From positions 21,759,630-21,823,629 of the forward strand of contig NC_080722.1 in NCBI RefSeq assembly GCF_019097595.1: a stretch of DNA of 64,000 nucleotides. Direction: 5' to 3'. This DNA comes from Hemibagrus wyckioides (Eukaryota > Chordata > Actinopteri > Siluriformes > Bagridae). Of the stretch, positions 1-12,054 are shown in pieces (position 1 is the first letter of the stretch; every line of letters begins with the position of its first letter). The notes under the pieces are model-generated. The model was not told the origin of the DNA, searched no databases, and was given only the letters and a program-made list of their open reading frames with translations. Made by a program: the position numbers and the translations under genes.

Positions 1-1199
1 TGAACGATGATACAGACAGCATAACGTTCTCCACAGCTTCCCCAGACCCTTTCACATCTGTTGAATGTGCTCAGGGTGAACCTGCGTTCATCTTTGAAAA
101 GCACAGGGCGCCAGTGGTGGACCTGCTAATTCTGGTGTTCAATGGCAAATGTCAATTGAGCTCCATGGTGCCGGGCAGTGAGCACATGACCCACTAGAGG
201 ACCATCGCTGTTAAAATAGTTATTCTGCTTAAAAATGTCTAAAAGGTCTGGATGGATCTGAATGGATCAGGCCAAAACTGCAGCTCTTGGAGTGTTCCCG
301 CTCTGCAATGGTATCTCTCAAAAGTGGTCCAAGGAAGGAACAATGGTAAACTGGTGACAGGGTCATGGACAGACAAGGCTAATTGATGCACGTGAGGAAT
401 GAAGGCTGGCCTGTGCAGTCCGATACAACAGACAAGCTACTGTTGCTCAATTTGATGAACAAGTTAATGCTAGTTCAGATAGAAATGTGTCAGAATACAC
501 AATATCAGCCACAGACCAGTCAGGGTGCTCATGCTGACCCCTGTGCACCATCAAAAGCACCAACAATAGGCAGTGAGCATCAGAACTAGTGGCCCTCAGG
601 CCATTCTCATGAAGTCTCTTTCTGATTGTTGGGTTAGGGACATTCACACTAGTGGCCTGCTGGAGGTAATTTTGTAGAGCTTTTGAAGTGCTCATTCTGT
701 TCATCCTTGCACAAAGGAGCAGATAACAGTCCTGCTGATGGATTACAGACCTTCTACCTGTCCAGCTCTTCTAGGGTTCTTAAGGCTGTACTGGAAGACA
801 CAGCAAACCTTCTGGCAATGGCACGTATTGATGTGCCATCCTGGACAATTTGGACTGCCTGTGCAACCTCTGTAGGGTCCAGGTATCACCTCATGCTACC
901 AATAGTGACACTGACCCTAGCCAAATGCAAAACTAGTGAAAAAACAGTCAGAAAAGATGAGTAGGGAAAAAATTTTTAGTAACCTCCACCTGTAAAACCA
1001 TTCCTGATTCTGGGGTCGTCTCATTGTTGCACATATAGTGCACCTGTTTTTAATTTCATTAACACTGAAGCAGCTGAAACTGATTTACAACCCCCTCTGC
1101 TAGTTAAATAAACAGATCAATATCCCAGGAGATTAATTGACTTGATGCTATACTCTGATTTAAATCTGTTTCTTTAATTTTTTTTGAGCAGTGTAGTTT
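1..1199 (-). mobile_element. Decayed Tc1-like element (family A), interrupted
   Basis: Minus-strand transposase remains match the copy at 9060-10445 in order and orientation (for example 1-202 against about 9627-9845, and 593-1000 against 9849-10260). A piece of another Tc1 family is inserted at about 203-592. Reading frames are broken throughout. The right end keeps a terminal stretch ending near GAGCAGTGTA at about 1190. Confidence 0.75.
203..592 (+). mobile_element. Tc1-like fragment (family B) nested in family A element
   Basis: The stretch from about 265 to 588 matches the 5' half of the family B element at 1660-2490 and, in reverse, 60332-61287. It includes the shared block CCACAGACCAGTCAGGGTG. 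It carries the same internal deletion as the 1660-2490 copy. It breaks the family A sequence, so it arrived later. Confidence 0.65.
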
Positions 1200-1435
1200 A
1201 CACATGTATTTTTTATCCATTTCACTCGTTTCCATTAGATTTATGTGTTATGCATGACTGGATTTATTTCTTAGATTTTTCAGATTTTAAGAATAACCTC
1301 AGTATTGTTCCCCAATTTACAATAATGTGTATTTAAAACTTTATGAGTTCTGAAATTTTAACAGACGATAAATAACGGTTGGATGTAAAGTTCACACATT
1401 TATACTGTATAAACACACTGTCAATGATCTTTTAC

Positions 1436-1462
1436 CTGGAGGTGCTGCTGTTGTTGTCATGT
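1436..1462 (-). other. Candidate 27-nt symmetric microexon (unit A)
   Basis: The minus strand reads acceptor CTCTTATACAG, 27 nt, donor GTAAAAG. In phase 1 it encodes D-M-T-T-T-A-A-P-P, a mucin-like Thr/Ala/Pro linker, and leaves in phase 1. It would follow unit B in transcript order, about 4.4 kb further along. Confidence 0.4.
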
Positions 1463-1575
1463 CTGTATAAGAGAGAGAATTTTATCTTCAATAAGAATCT
1501 CTATATTTTTAAAAAATGTTAAGAATGAAAGTATAATTCACATTTCTGTATACACACACTGTCAGTGAACTTTAA

Positions 1576-1593
1576 CTGATGCTGTTGATGGCA
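1576..1593 (-). other. Degenerate microexon-like unit, lost donor
   Basis: This is an 18-nt segment on the minus strand with the same flanks as units A and B. The donor position reads CAG/TTAAAG instead of CAG/GTAAAG, so it could not splice normally. In phase 1 it would encode V-P-S-T-A-S. It looks like a dead copy. Confidence 0.3.
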
Positions 1594-1659
1594 CTTCATG
1601 TCATTTTGATGAAGAGACAAAGAATAGCAGAGAGCGAGAAAGAATAATACAAATTAGTG

Positions 1660-2490
1660 TTTACACCAGCGACAGGGTCATGGGCAGCCAAGGCTCACTG
1701 ATGCACGTGGGGATTGAAGGCTGGCCCGTGGGGTCTGATACAACAGACAAGCTACTGTTGCTCAAATTGCTGAAGACTATTAGGCTAGTTCTGATAGAAA
1801 GGTATCAGAATACACCGTATCAGCCACAGACCAGTCAGGGTGTTCATGCTGACCCCTGTGCACCACCAAAAGCACCAACAATACTCAGTGAGCATCAGAA
1901 CTGGACCATGGAGCAATGGAAGAAGGTGACATGGTCTGACTAATCATGTTTTGTTACATCACGTGGATGTCCAGGTGTGTATGCGTCGCTTACCTGGGGA
2001 ACACATGGTGCCAAAATGCAGTATGGGAAGAAGACAAGCCGGTGAAGGCAGTGTTATGCTTTGGGCAATGTTCTACTGGGAAAATTTGGGTCCTGCCATC
2101 CATGTGGATGTTACACATACCACCTACCTAAGGATTGTTGCAGATAATGTACAACCTTTCATGGAAACAGTGTTCCTTGATGGCTGTGGCCTCTTTCAGC
2201 AGGATAATGTGCCATGCCACAAAGCAAAAATGATTCAAGAACTGTTTGATAAGCACAACAATGAATTTAAGGTGTTGACATGGCCTCCAATTTCCCCAGA
2301 GCTCAATCCAATCCAGCATTTGTGGGATGTGCTGAACAAACAAGTCCGATCCACGGAGGCCCCACCTCGCAACTTACAGGACTTAAAGGATCTACTGCTA
2401 ACCTCTTGGCACCAGATACCACAGCACACAGGGTCAGGGCTGTTTTGGCAGCAAAAGGGGGACCAACACAATATTATGGTCATAATCATT
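1660..2490 (+). mobile_element. Tc1-like transposon copy (family B), deleted and degenerate
   Basis: It encodes the back half of a Tc1/mariner transposase. The open frame at 1951-2544 shows [12 protein letters not shown], the catalytic FQQDNVPCHKAK block with the second Asp, and SPELNPIQHLWDVL with the final Glu of the DD34E triad. The front half is in other frames and one block is missing, as is part of the 3' end. It is not active. It belongs to the same family as the full-length copy at 60332-61287. Confidence 0.8.
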
Positions 2491-2542
2491 GTATTTTACT
2501 GTATACTGAAGATTTCTTGGTTGTATTTTTGTTGTAGGAACT

Positions 2543-2580
<38 letters not shown>

Positions 2581-2600
2581 CAGAGTCATCGTGTTGTGTA
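2543..2600. repeat. GA-rich simple repeat and poly-A
   Basis: A run of GAGA repeats followed by a short A tract, just past the 3' end of the family B Tc1 copy. Confidence 0.9.
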
Positions 2601-2889
2601 AAAAAAAAAAAGTGCACAGAAAATGGACAAGCACCTTTTGTTTAGTATTTCAGTAATTTGCACATATCATGATTGGCTAAACATCATTACGTCTATCTAA
2701 TCTTCACTTTTTAGGCATCAGGTGTTGTCTTTGATTTGTATTTTATGGAGCATGTAGAAAAAAACCTATGAGTAGCATGTAGTTGCTTTGTTCCATCAAA
2801 AAGGGTGAAATTCCCAAAGATGAATTAACAATTAATTTCCACACAGTTTAAGTAATTAATGTATTTCTGGATATTTTCAAATATATTAA

Positions 2890-2978
2890 GAGTGGATGTA
2901 ATGTTCACACTTATATATACACACATTGCCAGTGAATCTTTTGTGCTGTTTTACAGAAGAGACAGAGAAGAGCAGAGA
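2890..2978 (-). repeat. Broken copy of the microexon-like unit
   Basis: It carries the unit flank (GTGGATGTAATGTTCACA, then ACACATTGCCAGTGAATCTT) but the exon-like core is deleted. Its tail (AGAGCAGAGAG) is split by the solo LTR at 2984-3376. Joining the two sides across the LTR restores the tail seen in the copy at 1530-1650. Confidence 0.5.
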
Positions 2979-2983
2979 GCAAG

Positions 2984-3376
2984 TGTCACAAACCGGTGGC
3001 CTCCACAGGGCAAGATCAGACCCAAAGTGCAGGGATAGCAGCCTATCGGCATAATAGACTTTATTTTAAAAATAAACAGACACAGGAAACACCGGGGAAA
3101 AGCTCACACAAAACAAAATCCAGAGAACAGAAGAGGCACACAATAACGATGAAGACTTAACAAAAAAAAACACACGCAACAGAACCCGTATAAATAGGGA
3201 AGGTAATCATTGAAACACAAGGGACAGGTGTGCAGAGGCAGGAACAGGCTAAGGATCGGGTGGGCCAAAAACCCATGAGAACACAAATAAACAAAGACAT
3301 GGCACAGGAATAAACAAACCCCTGCTGGAAAGCCCCCTAGTGTTCCAACAGGGAATTAGCCAAGCCCTCCATGACG
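2984..3376 (-). mobile_element. Solo LTR of an LTR retrotransposon with 5-bp target duplication
   Basis: This 393-bp block is flanked by GCAAG direct repeats at 2979-2983 and 3377-3381. On the minus strand it begins CGTCATGG (probably TG in the intact form) and ends GTTTGTGACA. In that orientation it has a TATTTATA box and, downstream, an AATAAA signal, the usual order within an LTR. No internal coding part is present. It splits a microexon-like unit. Superfamily not determined; a Ty3/gypsy-type LTR is plausible from the 5-bp duplication. Confidence 0.6.
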
Positions 3377-3605
3377 GCAAGAAAGAGTGATACACATGGG
3401 CATCGCTAGGCCATTTTTAGGGGGGCTTTAGCCCCTCTAACATTTCTACTCAGCCCCCCTAAAAATTCTGCGATTCTCCATAAACTGTACACAATTTGTA
3501 ATCGCCTCAGTCCCCTTTAAATTACATATGAAAACAAAAATCAAACAACTTTCAGCGTGTTCTTCAATCCGCAGACCGCGGCATCACAGAGTGAGGATCA
3601 GAGGT

Positions 3606-3609
<4 letters not shown>

Positions 3610-3639
<30 letters not shown>

Positions 3640-3667
3640 TGTGTGTGTGTCTGTGTGTGTGTGTGTG
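3610..3667. repeat. GT microsatellite
   Basis: About 29 GT units with two interruptions; the matching position in the sister repeat at 7853-7874 is shorter. Confidence 0.95.
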
Positions 3668-3777
3668 AGATCAGGAAGACTCGTATTTGGCTAGTTCAGT
3701 ACTCAAATGTTAAACACATCTATGCAATACAGTGGAATGCTGCAATAAGTTTACCATCCTACCCTGTTAGTCAAACC

Positions 3778-3862
3778 TTTATTTTATTTTATTTTATTTT
3801 ATTTTATTTTATTTTATTTTATTTTATTTTATTTTATTTTATTTTATTTTATTTTATTTTTA
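3778..3862. repeat. ATTTT pentanucleotide array
   Basis: About 16 pentanucleotide units. The sister copy at 7987-8022 has a TTTA tetranucleotide array instead. Confidence 0.95.
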
Positions 3863-4479
3863 TTTTTTACTGTTATACCCTCATTATACCCCCCTTAAAT
3901 GAAAATCTTAGAATCGCCCCTGGTGATACAATTAATAATTCACCTCCACACTGCCCCGCATTATTATAAAATGGATTTAACTCTACAAATAGGTAAGCCT
4001 TCCATTGGATAATTACTGCAGCGCTTAATATGTTTCAACGGTTATTCAACTGATACAGTGAGTAGATTCCCATTTCTTAAACAATCATCTCAGAAAACAT
4101 ATCCTGTGGTTGTGGAAAAGATCTTACTCTGTTTCAGGTGAATAAAAATATTTGCCTGCATCAAGCAAAGATGACACTTAAGGGGACTGCTGAATCTACA
4201 AAAATTGGTTTAAGAACTGTCCAATAAATATTCAAAACTTGGTAGGATAGATCTTAGATGGCAAGATCTAAGTCCACTGCTCAGGTAAGTGGCGCAAATC
4301 CTCCCAACATTTGGTCTTGTTTGTGGTTGCTACAGAGGTAATGCAATGTCACTAAACACTGCCTTTCTCATTGGGTTACAAATGCTGCTTTACTTAGGGG
4401 GTTACATACATAACCTGAGATATTATGTTTGTCTTAAAAATTGACCAGACTTTGAACATTTTATGATAGAAAATATGTG

Positions 4480-4980
4480 GCTTCATGAGGATCATTTTCT
4501 GAGGGTTCATCCAAAACAAGGCCCAGCCCTTCAAACTTTCACATAATGGCAACAATAGTGGCTTTCCACTTTAAATTCTGAAAGAAATCTCTGAACAAAC
4601 TGAGGGTCCAAACAAACTACACAGTGGCAGAGAAAAGATGCTATAAGATTATAGCATCCTCTACATGAAACAGTAAAAAAAAAATTCCATTTGTTAAAAT
4701 GATCTTTTATCTTTCTGATTGTTCCCTCAAAATTAGTCAATTCATTCTCTAGAAATACACCAAGATATTTGAACGCATCTCTGGTCCAAGTTAAGCCAGT
4801 TGGGAGGCTTGGATCTGTTTGTGACCAACCCTCATCTAAAATGCTTTTCTACCAGTTAACTTCTGCAGAAAAGAAAAGTGCAAACTTGCTGAGTCCATTT
4901 GGCATAATGTTTACATCTCTCTGTTTGCTGATTAGAAGAATCTTCAGCATATAAGCGGATAACTTCATCACAGTATTACA
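4480..4980 (-). mobile_element. LINE fragment, L1/Tx1-like reverse transcriptase C-terminal part
   Basis: Minus-strand translation in broken frames gives KYLGVFLENELTNFEGTI then KDHFNKWNFFF, typical of the stretch after the reverse-transcriptase core of fish L1/Tx1-type LINEs. Frameshifts and stops make it dead. A different part of a similar LINE lies at 10720-11560. Confidence 0.55.
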
Positions 4981-5771
4981 CTTCAGAATATACAAACCAT
5001 ACAAGCCAATTTAAGTCTCCTTTTTTGGCAAGAGAATGAGGCTTTCTTAAATGCAGCTCAGCACTAGTCACCCAATGACTAGACTTTTTTTTACCAAAAG
5101 GGGGTAACTATCAAATGTTACTGTATTACTTTTTCGCGCAGTTTGTTGCCACACAGTAATCATAGTTAGAATTCTCATGGCAGAAACGTTCTCTAAACGT
5201 TACATCTAAATTTTCTTGATTATCGTTCAACATTATGTAAATATAGCGGCTAAAAGGCACAGCATGTTTAAGAAGAGGAGATCTGCTACTGATTAGAGTT
5301 TCAAGAATATAACAATCACATTATTCATTCAAGACGCAGACAGGATGTTTTCCTACTAAAAACAAATTCCCCTACAGCTAAACTACACTCCTCTACGCTA
5401 ACACTTGAGACTATTTTAATGGCATGTAAGGCTATTTTTCACAAAAATAAAACTCATATCAGATCATTAAAACCCAAAGGTAGTTAAGAAGAAGTAAAAA
5501 AGCAAATAGAGATAAGAATAAATAAGAAATTTGGGAAGAAACCACTCGCTTTTGGCACAGCAGCCACAAGTCTCCCCACTTGCAATGCTCCAGCCACTCA
5601 CTCACACATGCACACAGTAGTCTGACTCTCCTATAATCAGTGCGATACCGGCAAGAAGTTACTGCAATAAATCAAAGCAAAGTAATCAATGCAAAAGGTT
5701 GTCCAACAATATTAGAGTGATAATATAATATTAGAGTGTGTGACATTTTATTTGGCCAGGCAGTTTATAAC
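4981..5771. other. AT-rich spacer, no feature seen
   Basis: No exon, transposon protein or clear repeat was recognised here, only AT-rich sequence. Confidence 0.5.
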
Positions 5772-5839
5772 AAGTGGATGTACAGTAATGTTCACATATT
5801 TCTACTGAATAGACACACACACTGTCAGTGAAACTTTAC

Positions 5840-5860
5840 CTGGTGTTGCTGTTGTATTAT
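5840..5860 (-). other. Candidate 21-nt symmetric microexon (unit B)
   Basis: On the minus strand the sequence reads acceptor CTCATACAG, 21 nt, then donor GTAAAG. Entered in phase 1 from the alternative exon 5 donor of the NIDO gene (ends at 6237), it encodes D-N-T-T-A-T-P and leaves in phase 1. It sits in a unit of about 100 nt whose flanks recur at 1.4, 1.55, 2.9 and 11.9 kb. Expression is not shown by sequence alone; it could be a chance match inside a dispersed repeat. Confidence 0.45.
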
Positions 5861-6228
5861 CTGTATGAGAGATAAAAAGAGATACAAAGAAAGCAAGAGA
5901 AGAAGTAGGAGTAAAACAGGGAATAAATTAGATTTCTTTGATATTAATATTCATTTATATAATTTTTTTGTGATGGCTAATGATAACACTTTTGGCAACA
6001 ATTGTATTTTTCTGCCTAAAACCAAACTTTTACCAGTCCAAGGCTGATAATCAGTAAATCATACACATCATACTATTGACCATATTAAGGGTTCATTTAA
6101 AGTTGTGGAACCATCATGATTCAAGTTAGTTCCTAAACATCAGCATTTGGAATTTAACAAAGCTGTGGGATCAATGTGATTTACAGTACACATTACCGTT
6201 TTTCTTAACTTACAGAAAAAAGAGGAAA

Positions 6229-6560
6229 CTATTGACCTGTAAGATGAAAAGCCCAGCGACCAGTGATATTGACATTACTAGTTGAAGTCAGTTCAGAGGA
6301 ATCATTTAGTCTAATGGTGAAAGCCTTGTCCACAATGTGATAGCGGGCCTAGAAAGAAGAACATTTTGATTAAATACATTTCACACCTCATGATAAATCA
6401 TTTTTTTAGACACAGTTCAAATGTGGCAATATTTTTGTATAAGGTGTTACATGTGTTCAAACTGTGTTTTTACAAATAACATGAAAAAACACATGAATGT
6501 GTGTTAAATGTGACTTTTGTGAAAGGAAGTGGTGACAAAGTCTGTTGTCCTTAAAAATAG

Positions 6561-6632
<72 letters not shown>

Positions 6633-9600
6633 ACCATAAAGCTCTTACGCTCCAAAATATACTAGTGTTAAAAAAAGGAATGTTCCCATAGTTCATCAGG
6701 ACAAAATAGTGCCGTCCAGCATCTGAGGCCAAGACGAGTTGACATGATGCAACCTGGCACAAAAGAAAGATTTGATTAATATTTTGTTCTTAGTCTAAGA
6801 GATGTATTTTTATTGTAATCTATTGTGCAGAGCCTAAGATTTTTGTAATGACTCTTACTCCTGTGTTCTTATACAGCATTACATTTCTCCAAGTTAAGAC
6901 AAAGACCCAGGAAGCAGAAAAGGAAACTTTAGGAAACATCCTCTTTATTTCTTGGTTAGCTTGGTCTATGAGAGGCCCGCTTGAGTCCTGCTCATAGGTT
7001 AAATTTCCACTTGTGCTTTCCACAGGAGCCTCCAGCGGAGAAATATAATCCCCATGATATGAGCCATTAGCTATGAATTTTATAAAAATATTGTTAACCT
7101 GAAAGTGGAAAGATACGAAATGGCTATTAGCACTGAAACCATCAGAGATCACAGGTGGCTATTCCTTATAAAAACACATTAAAGTGCAATGCAAATTACA
7201 ATGAATTTACATTGTAAAAGAATTCATGTTATTACAGTGAAAAATAAAACTGTATGTCCTACAAGTGAAAGATGTGAAAACGTTACAAAAAAATCATGAA
7301 TCCTGTGGAAAAATTAATGTGAACATAATCATGTCAAGGGAATCATGTAGCAAAAAATAATCAAGTATAATGAATTCAATCTTAAATTATACTTTTTTTT
7401 GTTCTTACTTGAATTTTGGGATATATTTGTCCAGCGAACTCAAATGGTTGTTGCAGCTGAATATTTAGTAGCTGCTGACTTGTAAAATTCTTAGGGCCTT
7501 CCACTGTCACACTCGGTCTCTGGACTCTGGAACACACCAGTACAAAACATTATGTAATAAGAATTTTTGGTATTGAATTTGCAAACATGAGTGGAACTCA
7601 GTGGTGGGCCGTGCATTTCACTCCTAGGGCTTCACTGGTGTCCTTCCTGAATTAATCCACCTCTATACCATCGCTAGGCCATTTTCTACTCAGCCCTCCT
7701 AAAATTCTCCGATTCTCCAGAAACTGTACACAAATTTGTGATCGCATCAGTCCCCTTTAAATTTTATAAGAAAACGGCGGGAGCTCTTCCCGTCTTTCAG
7801 TTCGTTTTTTAATCCGCAGACCATGGCGTCACAAAGCAAGGATCAGAGGACAAGTGTGTGTGTGTGTGTGTGTGAGATCAGGAAGACTCGTATTTGGCTT
7901 ATTCAGTACTCAAATGTTAAACACATCTATGCAATACAGTGGAATGCTGCAATAAGTTTACCATCCTACCCTGTTAGTCAAACCTTTATTTTATTTATTT
8001 ATTTATTTATTTATTTATTTTTTACTATTATACTCTCATTGGGGGCTGAGCCCACCTTAAATAAAAATTCTAGAATCGCCCTCTGCCTCTGACTACTCCA
8101 ATTATCCAATCAAAGAACAGGAAATTGCTGATGTAATCGTATGCCTGCTAGATGGCCCCAGTGATGGCAACTTGAAATCTGACTGGTTAATGGAACAATT
8201 TCATTGCCACTTATTTTAAGCTACGGGCGCCTGCACTATTGAAGGCCTTAAGGCCAGGCAAAACATGATGTCAGCCACTGGCTGAAATATGATTGGATAA
8301 ATATACACTATTGGAAGCAGCACGACCAAGAGAAAAGCTATGAAATGTAGAGAATAGACTATTGGGAATAATTTAAAACACATTCATGAAAAATATATTT
8401 TAAATATATTAAAATGCAAGTCAGTGATTCAGATCACTGCTGTTTAGGCCAGCAGAGAAGGCCTTGCTGGCCCTGACTGTAACGGGCACGCCGGCCCCAA
8501 CTACACGTTTCCGCTCTCAATCACCGGAATACTAATCACGTCACCTGCACGCAATCATCTCGGCGCCTATTTAAAGCCCCCTCTCGCTAACGTCAGCGGC
8601 GAGTATTAAGACTGTTTAGGTGCATGTGCCATAAGTGCATGCTCCGTTTGTCAGCCAACCTGCCTTTTCTGATTTCTGAGTTACGTTTTACCTACCTGCC
8701 CGTTTGCCTTTTTTAGTTACGCTTTTCCTGCTCCTGACTGAGTTCATTAAAGCACGTTTGGATTCTCTCTCTGCCTCCTGAGTCCTGTCGTTACACTGAC
8801 GGTCCGCCACTGGTGGAACTGCAAATTTATGTTTAAGGGCCTGCATAAGGACAGTTACATTAGAAATGTTATACAATCTTACTGTGTACTAATGTTCATG
8901 TAGTTCTACTATTGTTGTTGTAACTGTTCAGGTTTTACAAAAAATGACAATGTAAAGCTTACTAGTTTTATTTAGTCAATCATTACTTTTATCCAATCTT
9001 TACCTTCAGAAAACCTACAAGTAGCGGTCAGCGTTCAGATATGTATATATATATATAATATCATGCTGGATATCTATACTGAGAAAAAGTGAAAGTGAAA
9101 AAATGATACAGCAGACTAGTCCATTTTGCTGAAATTTAATTGCAACTATGGCCCCCACAGGCTTGTATGCATGATGCCTGACAACATCGGGGCATGCTCC
9201 TAATGAGACAATGGATGGTGTGCTGGGGTATTTCCTCCCAGATCTGGACCAGAGCATCACTGACCTCCTGGACAGTCTAAGGTGCAACCTGGCAGTGTCA
9301 GATGGACTGGAACATAACGTCCCAGGAGTGTTATATTGGATTTAGGTCAGGCAAGCATGGGGGCCATTCAATGGTATCAATTCCTTCAACCTCCAGGAAT
9401 TGCCTACATACTCATGCCACATGAGGCCAGGCATTGACATGCACCAAGAGTAACCAAGGACCCACTGCACGAGCAAAGGGTCTGACAATGGACAATGGTC
9501 TCTCCAAGGATTTCATCCCAATAACTAATGGCAGTCAGGGTGCCATTGTCTAGCCCATAGAGGTCTGTGCATCCCTCCATGGATATGCCTCCCCAGACCA

Positions 9601-11938
9601 TCACTGACCCACCACCAAACTGGTCATGCTGAACGATGTTACAGGCAGCATAACATTCTCCATGGCTTCTCCAGACCCTTTCACATCTGTCACATGTGCT
9701 CAGGGTGAACCTGCTTTCATCTGTGAAAAGCACAGGGCACCAGTTGCGGACCTGCCAATTCTGGTGTTGGCAAGAATAGGATTGGCAAATGCCAACTGAG
9801 CTCCATGGTGCCGGGCAGTGCGCACAGGGCCCACTAGAGGACACTGGGCCCTCAGGCCACCCTCATGAAGTCTCTTTCTGATTATTTGGTCAGAGACATT
9901 CAAACCTGTGGCCTGCTGGAGGTCATTTTGTAGGGCTCTGGCAGTGCTCATCCTGTTCCAGATACCAGTCCTGCTGATGGAATAAGGACATGCTACGGCC
10001 CTGTGCAGCTCTCCTAGAGTAACTGCCTGTCTCCTGGAATTTCCTCCATGCTCTTGAGACTGTGCTGGGAGACACAGCAAACCTTCTGGCAATGGTACAT
10101 ATTGATGTGCCATCCTGGAGGATTTGGACTGCCTGTGCAACCTCTGTAGGGTCCAGGTATCACCTCATGCTACCAGTAGTGACACTGACCCTAGCCAAAT
10201 GCAAAACTAGTGAAAAACAGTCAGAAAAGATGAGTAGGGAAAAAAATGTCAGTGACCTCCACCTCTAAAACCGTTCTTGTTTTTTATGGGCGTCTCATTG
10301 TTGCCCATCTAGTGCACCTGTTGTTAATTTCATTAACACCAAAGCAACTGAAAGTGACTAACAACCCCCTCTGCTACTTAAATGACCAGAGTCAGAACTC
10401 CCAGGAGTTTAACTGACTTGTTGCTATATATATATACTTCTCAAAGAAGAGTACTGTATAGCATCAAGTCAGTTAAACGCCTGGGAGTTTAAAGAGGGAG
10501 TCTTAAAGAGAGAGAGATAGTGCTCTTTTCTGAAATCATACCTGCTCAAAATATGTAAGATCTCTCATGGACTTATGGATTTATAATATTTTAATATTCT
10601 TGCTTTTAGCAATTAAGACATCTATGGCTAGCCTGTGTGTGAGTTCACTCTTATACAGCTTATACAGGTTATATTTTGAGTGTGCTTCTATCAACTCGAA
10701 ACTCTGAACAAGCACTTTTTAACTTGTCTTTAAACTCGCCTTTTTCACTATTTGTTCCTGATCGTGTGTATTTTCAGCAACTTCTTGCAGTTTTGATTTT
10801 TTGCTATGTCCTTTTCCAAGCTTGTTATTGTATAAGCTCTGTACCTTGTTGTAATTATATTGTTGACACAGTCTAAACTGTGCCTTACCAAGTCCCACCA
10901 CTGCAGCATGGATTGAAACAAAGATTTTGTGTTTCTAACCTTTTCTGATTTTACAGCACTTAAGGTTAACCCACACTGTACCATACTGTGATCTGAGATG
11001 CTTACTGGACTAATTCTGAATTATCTAAAGGAATTTTGTTTAAAAGCATAAAATCTACCCAACCTTGCAAAAGAAAGCATGTTATTATAGGAACAAACCC
11101 TAGTACAGTATACTGCCTTTGTTAACACAAACTCAGCCACTAAGTGATTCATCACATTCTCTTAATCAACCACATTAGAGACAACACTGTGCATTTCTTG
11201 TGTAAATAAAACTACAACTCCTTCTTGTTGAATTGGTTCATACAAATCATCTCTTTGGTTGCTTTCTTTTGCCTCATTTAAATCCAAAAAAGGGATACAA
11301 ATCTCTCCTATTACTGAAAGGAAAAACAAAATTAACTCATGATACAATAGAACCATAACAGAAGACATTATTTCATCTGCCAAATTATTTAATTTTTTTA
11401 CTGTCATTAATAGCCAGTTGCTAATCTTTTTTAAGTTATTTGTATAGCGGATCAGAGAACTGACCCTGACTTCTAAAAACCCTAGCTTTTTCAAAAACTT
11501 GTATATCTGGGAAATGTGAACTTTTCTAATATTTTTGGTCATCTTCAAAAATTACTTTTATGTTCTTCATACTCAAGAATCCACTCGATGGTAAATTGCA
11601 CAAGACACTGAAATTCTGATGGGTTGCTTTTTGCTTGAATAACAGAGTGAGTCTCAGTCTTCTTTTCTGAGGTCACATAGTTTTCATTGTTTTCCCCAAA
11701 CACTAGACTATTCGACTTTGAGGCTATTTCAACAGCATGCTGCCATGCTAGAAACTCTTATATTTAACATAAATAACACTTTAATTGCTAGTGGGTTTTT
11801 TTTTTAGCAATTACATATTATACAGTATGTAGAGGGGCAATATAATTGGGGTGGAAGTAATGTCAGTACACACAATGCCAGTTAAACTTTACCTGGTAAT
11901 GTAGAAGCAGATTGTCCTCGTGCCACCCCACCTAATAT

Positions 11939-12002
<64 letters not shown>

Positions 12003-12011
12003 CAGATAGAC

Positions 12012-12054
<43 letters not shown>

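Larger units (their letters stand above)
3398..3921 (+). repeat. Non-autonomous DNA repeat (family X), copy 1
   Basis: It shares more than 300 bp of similar sequence, same order and orientation, with 7668-8084 (block CAGTGGAATGCTGCAATAAG in both). The ends form imperfect inverted repeats (start GGGCATCGCTAGG, reverse of the end GGGGCGATTCTAAG). A GT microsatellite at 3610-3667 and an ATTTT pentanucleotide array at 3778-3862 lie inside. No transposase. Likely a MITE. Confidence 0.55.

Noticed and set aside
3613..3969. Open frame of 118 codons with Cys-Val and Phe-Ile-Leu repeats
   Set aside because: It is a translation of GT and ATTTT simple repeats.
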